Positions 6,881 to 16,242 are shown, counted from the stretch's first letter. The stretch is DNA of 30,237 nucleotides from an uncultured Bacteroidota bacterium (GCA_937894725.1 CALAYL010000033.1:1-30237), one strand, 5' to 3'. Notes: generated by a model not told the origin, from the letters alone. Program-made: numbers and translations.

Positions 6881-8509
6881 ATGGCTTATTCAAAAAACAG
6901 CGAATTAGAGTATATTTGGACTTATAGCATGAAACTATTTACAGATAAATTTGCCAAATTCCCGACACAGCTACTCATCATTATGATAGGACTGGTCATT
7001 TTTGTATCGCTATTGGGCAATGTCAGCTTGTTCGATACAATCGAGCTACGCTTTGCAGAATATGCCAGAGAGATGTTATTAAGCCAATCATTTAGACAAG
7101 TGCAACTCAACTTCGAGCCTGTGGCGCTCACTCCTCCCCTTTTCACATGGCTCCAGACAGCCTCCTTCTATGTTTTTGGAGTCAACGAATTTGCCGCTCG
7201 TTTTCCTAATGCGATTATAGGTGTATTGAGCATGTTGATGGCGTTTCGTATAGGCCGTTATTATTTCAGTTCGGCATTCGGGGTGTTTTGGGCATTGTTA
7301 CTCGGCTCTTCATTCCTATCTATCTTCTATTTCAAATCGGGTATCAGCGACCCACTCGGCAATTATCTTGTGTTTTTGAGTGCCTATTTTTTGTTTAAAG
7401 TGTCTATCAAAGATGAATTTGCTCCGCGCAAAATGATGAACAGCCTAATGTTTCGTTCCGTGTTTTACTCCGCTCTTCTTTGCTCACTAGCCATGCTCAC
7501 TACTGGTAGTATCAATTTTTTGATTATAGTGGTTTTAGTCACAATTGTGTTGTTATGGAACAAAGGTAGAATAACCTTTAGTTTTAGCAATTTCGTATGG
7601 TGGTTTTTGTTTCAAGCCTTGTTTATTTTTCTATGGGTCAATTTTGAAGATGGGTCATTGAGCTTCTCAAAACTCACCCTTTACATCAAGTCGCAGATTG
7701 GCATTTTAGCCACCGAGAACACCAGTGGCATACGCTCACTCCCACTTTTTATGTTGGTTTTATTAATCGGATTTTTCCCTTCGTCTTTTTTGATTTGGCG
7801 AGTACTCAAACGCAATGCAGACGATACCATTCATCAACTTTTACTCAAGCGGTGGATGCTTTCCCTCTTGCTTCTAGTATTTGTGTTAATCTATTTCCAC
7901 CATCGCCAATTTATTAATCAAATCACGCTGGCCTTTTATCCCTTATCCTTTTTGGGTGCCTATTTTTTATACAAACTCTACATCAAAGCACGCAGTTGGA
8001 AACTAGTGGATAGCGCGATATTGCTCACAGGTGCAGTCATGTGGGCTGTGGCGGTGGGTGGTGTGATGTATCTCTTTAGCAGTGGGCAGCAAGACCGCTT
8101 ATCTGCTTATATAGATTCTCCATTTTGGAAATCTGCGCTCACAAAACAAGTCTATTGGAATAGTTATGAAATCATACTCCCTATCTTGTTTGTAGGAGCG
8201 ATAATTGCGGCTATTATTTTGTTTCATTTGAAAAAAAACACACCTGCTATAGCGGTGATGATAGTAGGTTGTGCGTTATTTTTCAACCTAAGTTTAGTGC
8301 TTTTACTACCTCGTCTTTCGCTTTATTCTCAAGACACATTTACGAGCTATGTAAAGAAAAATAATGCTCACTTTATAACTAAAGATTTTGAAAGTTACAT
8401 ACCGCTTTTTTATTCAAAAAGCCAAATAAAAACAGACACGATATTCGTTACAAAAGGTGAAAATAAAATTGGGAATTGTAAAGATGGATATTGCTTTTCA
8501 AGCAAGTAA
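6881..8509 (+). CDS. GT39-family (PMT/ArnT-like) membrane glycosyltransferase
   Basis: The 542-residue protein is an integral membrane enzyme with about a dozen hydrophobic segments. The first periplasmic loop follows the PMT/ArnT pattern: FDTIELRFAEYAREM (acidic Asp52 and Glu55 in the usual acidic motif), then TPPLFTWLQ and NEFAARFPNA. Such enzymes use a polyprenyl-phosphate-linked sugar to glycosylate lipid A or a protein on the periplasmic side. A C-terminal soluble tail of about 50 residues follows the last membrane segment. The ATG at residue 17 (6929) is an alternative start just before the first hydrophobic segment. It converges with the GmhA-like gene with 13 bp between stops. Neighbouring heptose and flippase genes suggest a role in surface-glycan assembly; acceptor and sugar are unknown. 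Confidence 0.85.
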   Translation: MAYSKNSELEYIWTYSMKLFTDKFAKFPTQLLIIMIGLVIFVSLLGNVSLFDTIELRFAEYAREMLLSQSFRQVQLNFEPVALTPPLFTWLQTASFYVFGVNEFAARFPNAIIGVLSMLMAFRIGRYYFSSAFGVFWALLLGSSFLSIFYFKSGISDPLGNYLVFLSAYFLFKVSIKDEFAPRKMMNSLMFRSVFYSALLCSLAMLTTGSINFLIIVVLVTIVLLWNKGRITFSFSNFVWWFLFQALFIFLWVNFEDGSLSFSKLTLYIKSQIGILATENTSGIRSLPLFMLVLLIGFFPSSFLIWRVLKRNADDTIHQLLLKRWMLSLLLLVFVLIYFHHRQFINQITLAFYPLSFLGAYFLYKLYIKARSWKLVDSAILLTGAVMWAVAVGGVMYLFSSGQQDRLSAYIDSPFWKSALTKQVYWNSYEIILPILFVGAIIAAIILFHLKKNTPAIAVMIVGCALFFNLSLVLLLPRLSLYSQDTFTSYVKKNNAHFITKDFESYIPLFYSKSQIKTDTIFVTKGENKIGNCKDGYCFSSK

Positions 8510-8522
8510 ATAGAAACGCTGG

Positions 8523-9137
8523 TTACATTTTCTTATTTCTGTCGAAAATATTCACTTTGTCTATACAGTATAATTTTGCATCTAAAATAACGTGAATGAT
8601 ATAAGCATGAGCCGTTTCTACTAAACCATACGATTCGGTACCTACATAAAAATTTATGGCACCCTGTGGTTTAAGTTTATTATCGGTAGCAAATCCCGAA
8701 AAAGTAATTACATCAATTTGCTTTCTATTGGCAGCTAAAGCCGCATTTACCACATTTTCTGAATTGCCAGATGAACTAATGGCCATGAGTGCGTCACCCT
8801 GCTCTCCAAACATTTCGATAGCTTTTGAAAACACTTCGGCATACGAATAATCGTTGGCTAAAGCCGTCAACAGCGAAGAGTCATTAAATGCAGTAGCTTT
8901 TACGTGAGCATTTTTCCAAAAATCAAGTGCCATGTGACTAGCTATAGCTGCACTTCCACCATTGCCTACAAGCATGAGTTTTTTACCTTGTTTTTCGATA
9001 GCTAACAAAAGCTCTACCGAACGGCTTATCCCATCATTGAAACTCATTTCTACGCCTTCATTGTCAAAGACTTTTACGTTTTCAATACAATCAACAAACC
9101 GTTTTTGGAAAGTAGATACAAAATCAGGAATGAGCAT
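8523..9137 (-). CDS. SIS-domain sugar-phosphate isomerase, GmhA-like
   Basis: The 204-residue protein matches sedoheptulose-7-phosphate isomerases, which make D-glycero-D-manno-heptose 7-phosphate. The phosphate-binding GNGGSAA is at residues 58-64, the second SSSGNSEN at 121-128, and the YGLVETAHAYIIH segment at 170-182 supplies the His residues expected near the metal site. His68 fits the metal-binding His of GmhA. The position of the catalytic Glu65 of the E. coli enzyme appears to be Asp72 here (ALDF instead of AEEL), a conservative change worth noting. It lies 14 nt after the cytidylyltransferase-kinase fusion gene, so the two form an operon for nucleotide-heptose synthesis. A heptose-bisphosphate phosphatase is not in the window. 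Confidence 0.82.
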   Translation of the reverse strand: MLIPDFVSTFQKRFVDCIENVKVFDNEGVEMSFNDGISRSVELLLAIEKQGKKLMLVGNGGSAAIASHMALDFWKNAHVKATAFNDSSLLTALANDYSYAEVFSKAIEMFGEQGDALMAISSSGNSENVVNAALAANRKQIDVITFSGFATDNKLKPQGAINFYVGTESYGLVETAHAYIIHVILDAKLYCIDKVNIFDRNKKM

Positions 9138-9151
9138 AACAGTAGAATAAA

Positions 9152-10669
9152 TTATTTGATAAAGTGCGCTATAAATTTAGTCAAATCTTTTTTATAAACA
9201 GGATGCTCATTGCCGAGTATGTTTACCGCCAAGGAGCCCACACAATTGCCTACAAACGATACTAGCTCTGGAGCCATACCATTGAAAGCACAAAGCGAGG
9301 TCACCGAAAGCACTGCATCGCCAGCACCTACACTATCTTTTACAGAAGCCGCAAAAGCAGGAGTGAAATAGAATTTTCCATTTTTATACACCATAGAACC
9401 TTTTGCTCCAAGCGTGATTTGGATATATCCACAATGATTGATTTCATGGAGTTTTAGAATCAATGATTCGATACTGCCATACGCATCGCCAAATGGAAGT
9501 CTGAGTTCTTTTTCATCTATCGAAATAAAATCCGCCTTGGGGTATTTAGTGATATAATTGAATCCATAGTTATTAGAATTCGTTTGTGCATTTACAGCCA
9601 AATACTTTCCACTTTTCGCCAGAAAATCAATGATATTGGGGGTGATAAATCCATGCCCAAAATCAGCTATCATTACCATATCGTAGTCGGCTATTACTTC
9701 CTTGAGGTAAGCTATCACTTCTTGCTCATTGGGCGTTTCGAGATGGCGGTCGTTCATGAACGTAACCTCAAACAATTTGAGATTGAGATAGGTGTCGATG
9801 TATCTGCGCTTAGTAGGCGTAGGCGCATCGGGGCGGTAAAAATATTTTCTAGACACCGCAGTCGATAGCTTTTCATCGATCAACTCTTGTTGCGAATTCT
9901 CTTTGCCTAAAAGCGTAACGATGTGCACCTGTTTAGCATACTGATCGAGATGATTGGCGATAGCTAATGTCCCTCCCGCATACGATACCCCAGAGCGAAA
10001 AATGGTAGATATTGTGGGCGATTTAGACGATTTCCCTATTGGTGTGCAAGTGTGGTACTCATCAATAATTGTATCCCCTATAACCAGTACTTTTAGTTTA
10101 TTTAGATCCTCGAGCTGATTATTTATACTATCAGGATTATGCTGCGCCTTGAACTCCTCAAGATACTTCTGTACGGTATCGCTAAGTTGTGAGAAATGCG
10201 AATTGATAAGCTGCGATGATGACATCGTTTCATCATCGGTGATGTACATCACCCCTCCTGCCGCTTTTACAGCCTGTTCTTCGAGTCCAATGTTGTTAGT
10301 GAGGTCTTTAGACTGATCTTTGTAGTCAGGACCTTTTACATAAAAATCGGGCTTTATCAGCTGAATAGTTTCAATAGCGGTAGGCCATTGATTGATGGCT
10401 ACGAAATCGACACAAGCCAATGCAGCAATAGTTTCGGCTCGCACTTGCTCGCCATACACTGGGCGACCCGGGCCTTTATTTACAAATTTATCTTGTGTGA
10501 GCGTGACCACCAACACATCAGCCACTTTAGCAGCAGATTGAAAATGGCGAATATGCCCAGGATGCATCAAATCAAAACAGCCATGACAATGGGCTATTTT
10601 TTTACCTTCTGCTCGAGCTTGATCACAAAATATTTTTAATGATTCTAGAGTCACAACTTTTTCTCTCAT
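9152..10669 (-). CDS. Cytidylyltransferase-PfkB kinase fusion, HldE-like with domains in reverse order
   Basis: The 505-residue protein joins two activities of nucleotide-heptose synthesis. Residues 1-135 are a nucleotidyltransferase with GCFD at 30-33 and the HxGH motif at 36-39 (HPGH). After a linker, residues 190-505 are a PfkB/ribokinase-type sugar kinase with GDTIIDEY at the start and DSVGAGD at 445-451, whose final Asp451 is the expected catalytic base. In E. coli HldE the kinase is N-terminal and the transferase C-terminal, so this gene has the opposite arrangement. Substrate assignment to a heptose phosphate comes from the domain pair and the GmhA-like gene 14 nt downstream. A different sugar cannot be excluded. 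It has an ordinary ATG start and about 150 bp of upstream space. Confidence 0.85.
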   Translation of the reverse strand: MREKVVTLESLKIFCDQARAEGKKIAHCHGCFDLMHPGHIRHFQSAAKVADVLVVTLTQDKFVNKGPGRPVYGEQVRAETIAALACVDFVAINQWPTAIETIQLIKPDFYVKGPDYKDQSKDLTNNIGLEEQAVKAAGGVMYITDDETMSSSQLINSHFSQLSDTVQKYLEEFKAQHNPDSINNQLEDLNKLKVLVIGDTIIDEYHTCTPIGKSSKSPTISTIFRSGVSYAGGTLAIANHLDQYAKQVHIVTLLGKENSQQELIDEKLSTAVSRKYFYRPDAPTPTKRRYIDTYLNLKLFEVTFMNDRHLETPNEQEVIAYLKEVIADYDMVMIADFGHGFITPNIIDFLAKSGKYLAVNAQTNSNNYGFNYITKYPKADFISIDEKELRLPFGDAYGSIESLILKLHEINHCGYIQITLGAKGSMVYKNGKFYFTPAFAASVKDSVGAGDAVLSVTSLCAFNGMAPELVSFVGNCVGSLAVNILGNEHPVYKKDLTKFIAHFIK

Positions 10670-10771
10670 AACACTGCAAGTATAATAAAATGAAAATGAT
10701 TGTTATAACACAATAACTTAAACTAAAAGATTCGCAAAATCGAATTACGAACGGCTAGTTATGAAAATAAA

Positions 10772-10795
10772 AAAGTAGCCTAAAAAGGCTACTTT
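10772..10795 (-). terminator. Intrinsic terminator after the T9SS/S74 gene
   Basis: A perfect 9-bp stem (AAAGTAGCC at 10772-10780 pairing with 10787-10795) with a 6-nt loop lies 23 nt beyond the stop of the gene ending at 10819. On the minus strand it is followed by a T-rich tract (TTTTTTATTTTC), so it reads as a Rho-independent terminator for that gene. It separates it from the heptose operon. Confidence 0.85.
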
Positions 10796-10818
10796 AAAAT
10801 TAAAAAGAAACGATATAC

Positions 10819-12264
10819 TTATTTACCATTTAGGACTTGCATCTTCTTAGAATCAATTTCTTTTCCGTCAATAATTAAACTATATATATACATGCCATTT
10901 TGAAATTCAGAAGAGTTAATCGTTATTTTTCCATCACCCTTTTGATTTACATCATAAATTTTTAGAAGTTTTCCAGTCAAATCCATAAACATAATTTTAG
11001 CACTAAAAAAATCAACAGCAATATGGTAACCTATTTCTGATTGAATACTTAGTGGATTAGGATTATTTTGCTCTAAGTAGGTCTTATCATTTTTTAATGG
11101 CACTAAGTTTGATTCTTCTTCCACACAACCACACTTCGCAAGCTTTTCTTCCAAAATTTCAATTCGTTTATTTTGCTCTTTTATTGCTTCCGTGAGTAAT
11201 GGAATAAATGCATTATAGTTCATAGCATAAAATCCTTCATTGTCTTTAAACACTGCCTCTGGAAAAACTTTTTCAACATCTTGGGCTAAGAAACCAACTT
11301 GAATTGAGTTGTCTAAATTACGACTAGGGTATGCCTCTTTGTTCCAATTATAACTTACTCCTTCTAATTGTAAAATTTTATCAAGAGGATTTTTTATTGA
11401 CTTAATATCTTTTTTAAGTCTTTTATCAGAGGAAACTACAAGTGAATTAGTAAAAGTTAACCCTCTTACGTCTAAAGAAGCAGTTGTAGGGTTTGCGGGA
11501 GATCCAACAATTGACACACCAGTACCAGTAAATAATCGAGGAGCAGCAAAAGTATTATTAATGACCACTCCAGTACCATTATCCCAAATCCTACTACAAC
11601 CAAATGAGTTTGTTCCAGTTCTTCTTGGAACATTACTTGTGGCGCAAGTCCCAAAAGTTGGGCTAGTTAAGCAGCAATTTGTTGTATCAATAACAATTCT
11701 TATTCCACACACAAAACTCATACAGGTTGGATTTTGATCACGTGCTTCAGCAGCGATAACATTAACACCGTTATTAAAGATAGAACAAGCCTGCTGAGAG
11801 TTATAATTTAAAACTCTTTGAGCTGAAGTGCTAGTTCCAACTTGACTTCCGTTTATAAATAATGTAGAAGCATCATCAGAAGCAAAAGTTACTGTTGCTT
11901 GAACTATTCTACCGCATGAAGGTATATTTATTATTCTTCTAAAACAAGCCGTATCGCCTGCAAATCCAGTCTGTCTTGACCAAATAACTGGTAATAGAAT
12001 ACCTAAAACATTCCCACCTGTAGGCACACTATAAGGAGCAAGGCATGTACTTCCTAAAGTACCACCATTTCCATTAAATGGAGTTACCCAGTTTTGCGTA
12101 GAGTAAGAAACAGTATTCCAACCATTTCCAGCAAGTCTTGAAGACCCATTAAATGCTAACCAATCAGTTGTGTTAGTAACGTAATCAATTGTTTGTGTTT
12201 GTGAAAAAGTATGTAATGAAATAGAAAAAAAGAAAATAACCAAGAATTTTTTAATTGTTTTCAT
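10819..12264 (-). CDS. T9SS-secreted protein with S74 chaperone domain
   Basis: The 481-residue protein has a signal peptide (residues 1-21) and an N-terminal beta-rich part with a jelly-roll/PA14-like pattern (FASDDASTLFINGSQVG, 127-143) and many cysteines. Residues about 278-380 form a Peptidase_S74/endosialidase-type intramolecular chaperone: SSDKRLKKDI, VGFLAQDVEKVFPEAV, and the trimer-forming coiled coil after YNAFIPLLTEAIKEQNKRIE. Residues about 397-481 are a type A T9SS sorting domain starting at LEQNNPNPL and ending with the usual strand pattern. S74 domains normally sit at the extreme C terminus; here a sorting domain follows. The protein is probably a trimeric surface-bound or secreted fibre or adhesin. 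It is closely followed by a terminator and lies within the glycan gene block. Confidence 0.88.
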   Translation of the reverse strand: MKTIKKFLVIFFFSISLHTFSQTQTIDYVTNTTDWLAFNGSSRLAGNGWNTVSYSTQNWVTPFNGNGGTLGSTCLAPYSVPTGGNVLGILLPVIWSRQTGFAGDTACFRRIINIPSCGRIVQATVTFASDDASTLFINGSQVGTSTSAQRVLNYNSQQACSIFNNGVNVIAAEARDQNPTCMSFVCGIRIVIDTTNCCLTSPTFGTCATSNVPRRTGTNSFGCSRIWDNGTGVVINNTFAAPRLFTGTGVSIVGSPANPTTASLDVRGLTFTNSLVVSSDKRLKKDIKSIKNPLDKILQLEGVSYNWNKEAYPSRNLDNSIQVGFLAQDVEKVFPEAVFKDNEGFYAMNYNAFIPLLTEAIKEQNKRIEILEEKLAKCGCVEEESNLVPLKNDKTYLEQNNPNPLSIQSEIGYHIAVDFFSAKIMFMDLTGKLLKIYDVNQKGDGKITINSSEFQNGMYIYSLIIDGKEIDSKKMQVLNGK

Positions 12265-12272
12265 AGCTTTTG

Positions 12273-12311
12273 ATTTTATAATTTTAAATACTTAATTTAG
12301 AATTATAAAAT
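12273..12311. repeat. AT-rich 11-bp inverted repeat before the S74 gene
   Basis: ATTTTATAATT at 12273-12283 is exactly repeated in inverted form at 12301-12311, with 17 nt between. It lies between a methyltransferase gene stop (12336) and the S74 gene start (12264). It could weaken read-through, bind a regulator or fold in the 5' leader. AT-only arms give a weak stem and can be chance. Confidence 0.4.
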
Positions 12312-12335
12312 TTTCTTTGAATTCAAAAAAATAAT

Positions 12336-13124
12336 CTATTGAATGATAGGAGTAAAGAAAAACCAACTTTGGGTATAGTTTCTTTCTATTATCAAAGTAT
12401 CGGTGAGATTTGTTGGCGAAAACTTCTCTTTGAGTGTAGGATAGCTTAGCGAACTTTTCAGCACACTCTTGATCTCTATTAAACTGTGAGTTTTAACAAA
12501 CATAGATTTAATGTATGTTGACATTTGACCTTCAAAATCATCATGTATCTCTATTAAAACATCTGTTTGCTTTAGATTGTCCATAGATTTTTGAGTAAAT
12601 AATTGTTTTTCAAAACCTTCACAATCAGATATGATAAGACTAGGACTTTCAAATTTAAACGTTGATAGAAAAGCATCATCACAAAATCCTTTGTAATCAA
12701 TTTTATTTTTAAGATGATTAGCTGCTACAAATCGTTTACAAAACGCAATCGCATTTAAATCTATATCAAAAGCAAAAATGGACGCATTTGGATGTTTTAA
12801 TCCCAAGCCAACTACATAAAAACCTTCTGCACATCCTATATCCAAAATTTGTCTATATTGTTTTTTTTCTATGCTTTTAAAAAGTGGATGCAATTCATCT
12901 TCGTAGCTTCCTAAAATCTTAGTAAATAGACCACTACCGTAGGCTTGCAGGGTTGGATATTTCACTCCTTTAAAATAACCAGAGACCACAGTGTTTGTTG
13001 GAGAAATTAACTTACTATGCTTTCTCTCATCTTCCTCTGCTTTTGCAAAGCTTATGAGCTTAAAAACATTTTTTATAATCGGAAGTCGATTTAAGATGCT
13101 GAGTATTTTAATAATCAATTTCAT
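12336..13124 (-). CDS. Class I SAM-dependent methyltransferase
   Basis: The 262-residue protein has the SAM-binding motif I ILDIGCAEGFY at about residues 93-103, then an acidic motif II (FAFDIDLNAI) and LIISDCEGFEK as motif IV. An N-terminal region of 90 residues with hydrophobic start is not diagnostic. The target is unknown. Position between an NAD-dependent sugar epimerase (4 nt away) and a surface-protein gene suggests methylation of a sugar or surface glycan. This places it in the same operon as the epimerase, TylF-like methyltransferase and glycosyltransferase. The start at 13124 is supported by the spacing to the upstream stop. Confidence 0.8.
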   Translation of the reverse strand: MKLIIKILSILNRLPIIKNVFKLISFAKAEEDERKHSKLISPTNTVVSGYFKGVKYPTLQAYGSGLFTKILGSYEDELHPLFKSIEKKQYRQILDIGCAEGFYVVGLGLKHPNASIFAFDIDLNAIAFCKRFVAANHLKNKIDYKGFCDDAFLSTFKFESPSLIISDCEGFEKQLFTQKSMDNLKQTDVLIEIHDDFEGQMSTYIKSMFVKTHSLIEIKSVLKSSLSYPTLKEKFSPTNLTDTLIIERNYTQSWFFFTPIIQ

Positions 13125-13128
13125 AGTC

Positions 13129-14118
13129 CTATTTTCCTAAATATTTAAACCAACCTTCGGTAGCCTTAGCAATAGATTTAGGCTCCCAAACTGGTGCATC
13201 GCGCCAGTAATCAATGTGTTCCAAAATCTTGGCTACACCTTGCGCTAATGATACTTTTGGTGTCCAACCTATAGTGCTTTTGATTTTCGTAATATCAGCA
13301 AAAGTACAGTCTGGTTCGCCAGGTCGCTTTGGAATATAGATTTTTTCACCTTTCAATAGGTCTATTAGATCATTAATGGCATACGTATTTCCACTGCCTA
13401 CATTAAATACTTCTCCACCCACATCTTCCCTCAGAGCAACATTATAACATGCATCGGCTATGTCTGTGACGTAAGTAAAATCTCTCGTTTGTGTACCATC
13501 TCCTACAATAGTGTAGGGTTTATTGTTGAGTTTTTGTGCTAAAAAAACACCAAATACAGCACCATATGTACCCGAGGTACGAGAGCGAGTGCCATATACG
13601 TTAAAAAAGCGAGTAGCCGTTACATTGATACCATATACTTGATGCCAGTGCATACAAAGTTGCTCACCCATATTTTTGGTCAACGCATACGGATATTGCG
13701 AACGAATAGGCGCAGACTCTGGTGTTGGAAAAACATCAGGTAACCCATAGCAAGATGATGAGGCTGCATAAATCATACGTTTTACGCCAGCCTTTCGCAC
13801 ACATTCTAACACACTAAAAGTGCCATCCACATTGGATCTAAAATACTGTTGTGGCATTTCGATGGAAGGCACTATATCCGCCAATGCAGCGATGTGGTAA
13901 ACCACATCCACTCCCATATAATATGGATAAGTTTTTTCTACATCATTTATGTCAGCTTCTACAATAGTCAATTTTTGGTTGCCAGATTGATGCTCAAGAT
14001 TAAGTCTGCGTCCTGTACTCATATTATCTATCACAATAACTGTATATCCTTCATTCAAAAGTCTGTCGGTAATATGACTTCCAATAAAACCACAACCTCC
14101 TGTTACAATCGCTTTCAT
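13129..14118 (-). CDS. NAD-dependent sugar epimerase/dehydratase (extended SDR)
   Basis: The 329-residue protein is an extended short-chain dehydrogenase/reductase. It has the Rossmann signature TGGCGFIGS at residues 6-14, Ser120-122 near the active site, and the catalytic YxxxK pair at Tyr144-Lys148 (YPYALTK). It resembles UDP-glucose 4-epimerase and related nucleotide-sugar enzymes, such as UDP-glucuronate epimerases and UDP-N-acetylglucosamine 4-epimerase of the WbpP type. The exact substrate cannot be resolved. It lies 4 nt upstream of the methyltransferase gene and 15 nt after the TylF-like gene, all one orientation. It likely provides an activated sugar for the glycan made by this cluster. 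Confidence 0.9.
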   Translation of the reverse strand: MKAIVTGGCGFIGSHITDRLLNEGYTVIVIDNMSTGRRLNLEHQSGNQKLTIVEADINDVEKTYPYYMGVDVVYHIAALADIVPSIEMPQQYFRSNVDGTFSVLECVRKAGVKRMIYAASSSCYGLPDVFPTPESAPIRSQYPYALTKNMGEQLCMHWHQVYGINVTATRFFNVYGTRSRTSGTYGAVFGVFLAQKLNNKPYTIVGDGTQTRDFTYVTDIADACYNVALREDVGGEVFNVGSGNTYAINDLIDLLKGEKIYIPKRPGEPDCTFADITKIKSTIGWTPKVSLAQGVAKILEHIDYWRDAPVWEPKSIAKATEGWFKYLGK

Positions 14119-14133
14119 TTGATATTCTTTTGA

Positions 14134-14949
14134 TTAATGTTTGATTACAAAAACAGTTCCCGCATTATCTGCAATAGGAATTAAATCTACCTTTTTGTTT
14201 TTAAAAAATTCGTCTGTAGCTATTTTAGAACCGGCATAAGACGCGTTGTAGTCGTGTATCATCAATACGCCTCCTTCGACTATCGCATCCCAAAACTTCT
14301 CAAGTCCTGCTTTTTGAGGCTCATAAAGATCTGCATCCAGCAATACGAAGCGCCATTTTTTATTTTCTAAACCCTCGAAAGTAGCTGGGAAAAACCCTTT
14401 TCTAAGAATTAAACTATCACTACTATCTGCACTACCCTGCGTGATATAATTTGCTACAGACTCTAAATTTGTGTCTGAGAAAAAACCAGATTTTATAATA
14501 TCACCTGATACGACTGTTTCTTTCTCTACATCTTTGCTGTCAAAGCCTTCAAATGTGTCAAAGCAGTAGAGTTTCGAGTTTTTACTTTTGTATTTGTATA
14601 TAAGTCGAGCAAAAGACCCTCTATAAGTCCCTAATTCTGCATAGTCACCTACGTCTAAGGTTGCTACCATTTCAAACAGATACTTCGCTGTAAAAATTCG
14701 ATTCGTATCTCTTTGAGCGTACGGCCAAGCACTTTCATAAGTTTCCAAATCTTTTCTAAAATCAGCGTAATTTTCTAAAACATAGTTTGGCACTTTAGAT
14801 ACTGTATATCTTTTAGGTAATAAAAAATTAATACAACTCAGATAAGCTTTTTCTAAAAAGTATAGTATTGATCTTCCTTTGTGGAAAAAAAATTTACCTA
14901 GTCCATAAAGTGGAGTATTGTTCAAGCTTTTCTCAATAAGTGTCTTCAT
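14134..14949 (-). CDS. TylF/MycF-family O-methyltransferase
   Basis: The 271-residue protein matches the macrocin O-methyltransferase (TylF) family. Motif I is AELGTYRGSFARLI at residues 104-117, FDTFEGFD follows at 130-137, VLLDADLYEP at 202-211 holds the acidic metal-binding residues, and MIHDYNA at 230-236 ends the core. Members methylate sugar hydroxyls with Mg2+ and SAM, and are frequent in glycan and natural-product clusters. The N-terminal 60 residues include a hydrophobic stretch (about 28-45) that may associate with the membrane. It is 45 nt downstream of the glycosyltransferase gene and 15 nt upstream of the epimerase gene, in one operon. The methylated sugar is not identified. Confidence 0.87.
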   Translation of the reverse strand: MKTLIEKSLNNTPLYGLGKFFFHKGRSILYFLEKAYLSCINFLLPKRYTVSKVPNYVLENYADFRKDLETYESAWPYAQRDTNRIFTAKYLFEMVATLDVGDYAELGTYRGSFARLIYKYKSKNSKLYCFDTFEGFDSKDVEKETVVSGDIIKSGFFSDTNLESVANYITQGSADSSDSLILRKGFFPATFEGLENKKWRFVLLDADLYEPQKAGLEKFWDAIVEGGVLMIHDYNASYAGSKIATDEFFKNKKVDLIPIADNAGTVFVIKH

Positions 14950-14994
14950 AATGTGTCTTAAAAATTTGAAATATAGAATTCCTTCATCAGTTGA

Positions 14995-16242
14995 TTAAAC
15001 GTTATTTTTAGACTGAATAATCTTATTGTAAAACTGGTCCAACCGATGTATGTTTCTACTCAAAGCTAATTTGTTTCTCTGTTCTATCAAGTTAGATACC
15101 ATTTTAGGATAGTCTAAACCCTCAAATATTTGCCTCAAATTGCTCAAGTCCTTTTTATAAACCCCAATGCCCGCACCATATCGAGTCGCCATCCAATGTT
15201 GAAATCCGATTTCTTTTGATACAATAATGGGAATCCCTGCTTCTATAAAATTAAACAACTTCAATGAAGTAGAATAATGATTTTTGTCATCAGAAAGATT
15301 GGTGTTTTCTTTAAAGAAAGGAATAATACCAAAATGATATTTTGATAGCTCGCTCGATAGCTGCGATTGAGGCACAGATTGATGAATATGAAAATATGGA
15401 TTGACTTTAGCGATGGCCTCATACTCATGCCCAAATATAACGTAACTCGATGGTACAGGGTATATATGGAAATGGATTTTTTGTGCAGACAATGTTTCTA
15501 TCAATTCGAAAAATTGAACATTTCCAAACTGCTTTTTATCTCTACTAGCGCCTTGTATTTCGCCCGCATACACAACAGAAATATTCTCCATCGACCAGTC
15601 CTTTTGCCTGTTTTGAAAAACATCATCATCGCAAAATAGAGGAAAAAACAATCGCTTATTTTGTGGCTTGAAGCCATAAATCTTAGTTGCAGGAATTGGT
15701 TCTAGTCCATGCGAAACCAATCCATCACTCAGTTGTAGGCAATTCTGTTCGTGTGGAAATTCTTTTTGATACCAAGGTATCGCTACGTCTTTGCCATAGT
15801 AAATAACAAGAACATCTTGCATATCATAGATAAACTTTATAGCCGGCAAAAATTGTCGTGCTATATCTGGATAAAACGACTTAGGCCCAAAAGCATGAAT
15901 CAGTTCAATATTCTCAAACGATTTTAAAATTCGTTTGAGGTGCCATTCATTTCGATACAAAACAACTTCATCTATGGTATCGTTCGAAAACTGTTTTGTG
16001 AATCCATTTTCATGGCATATCAAGATAGCATTAAAGTCTGCTTCTCTTTTAAGCCATTTGATCATTCGAGGAATACGTGGTGGAAAATTTTCACCTAAAT
16101 AAAGTCGTACTTTTTTTGATTGATATGGAGAATAAAACTTTGCATTAAACTTGAAAAGTATAAAATCAAAACCTAGGCTCAGCTTAAGTTTGAGTTCTCT
16201 TTTAATTTTTTGAAAAAGAATAATAATATCAGTGGTAGTCAA
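14995..16242 (-). CDS. Glycosyltransferase, GT-B fold
   Basis: The 415-residue protein has the two-domain look of GT-B sugar transferases. The C-terminal domain carries HYSTSLKLFNFIEAGIPIIVSKEIGFQHW, the acidic donor-binding segment with Glu in the FIEAG motif, as in GT4-like enzymes. The N-terminal half contains a hydrophobic acceptor-side stretch and YIHAFGPKSF-like motifs. No signal peptide or membrane segment is seen, so it acts in the cytoplasm on a lipid-linked acceptor or a nucleotide sugar. Its start lies 15 nt after the stop of a truncated FkbM gene. Exact family and sugar are uncertain. Confidence 0.75.
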   Translation of the reverse strand: MTTTDIIILFQKIKRELKLKLSLGFDFILFKFNAKFYSPYQSKKVRLYLGENFPPRIPRMIKWLKREADFNAILICHENGFTKQFSNDTIDEVVLYRNEWHLKRILKSFENIELIHAFGPKSFYPDIARQFLPAIKFIYDMQDVLVIYYGKDVAIPWYQKEFPHEQNCLQLSDGLVSHGLEPIPATKIYGFKPQNKRLFFPLFCDDDVFQNRQKDWSMENISVVYAGEIQGASRDKKQFGNVQFFELIETLSAQKIHFHIYPVPSSYVIFGHEYEAIAKVNPYFHIHQSVPQSQLSSELSKYHFGIIPFFKENTNLSDDKNHYSTSLKLFNFIEAGIPIIVSKEIGFQHWMATRYGAGIGVYKKDLSNLRQIFEGLDYPKMVSNLIEQRNKLALSRNIHRLDQFYNKIIQSKNNV

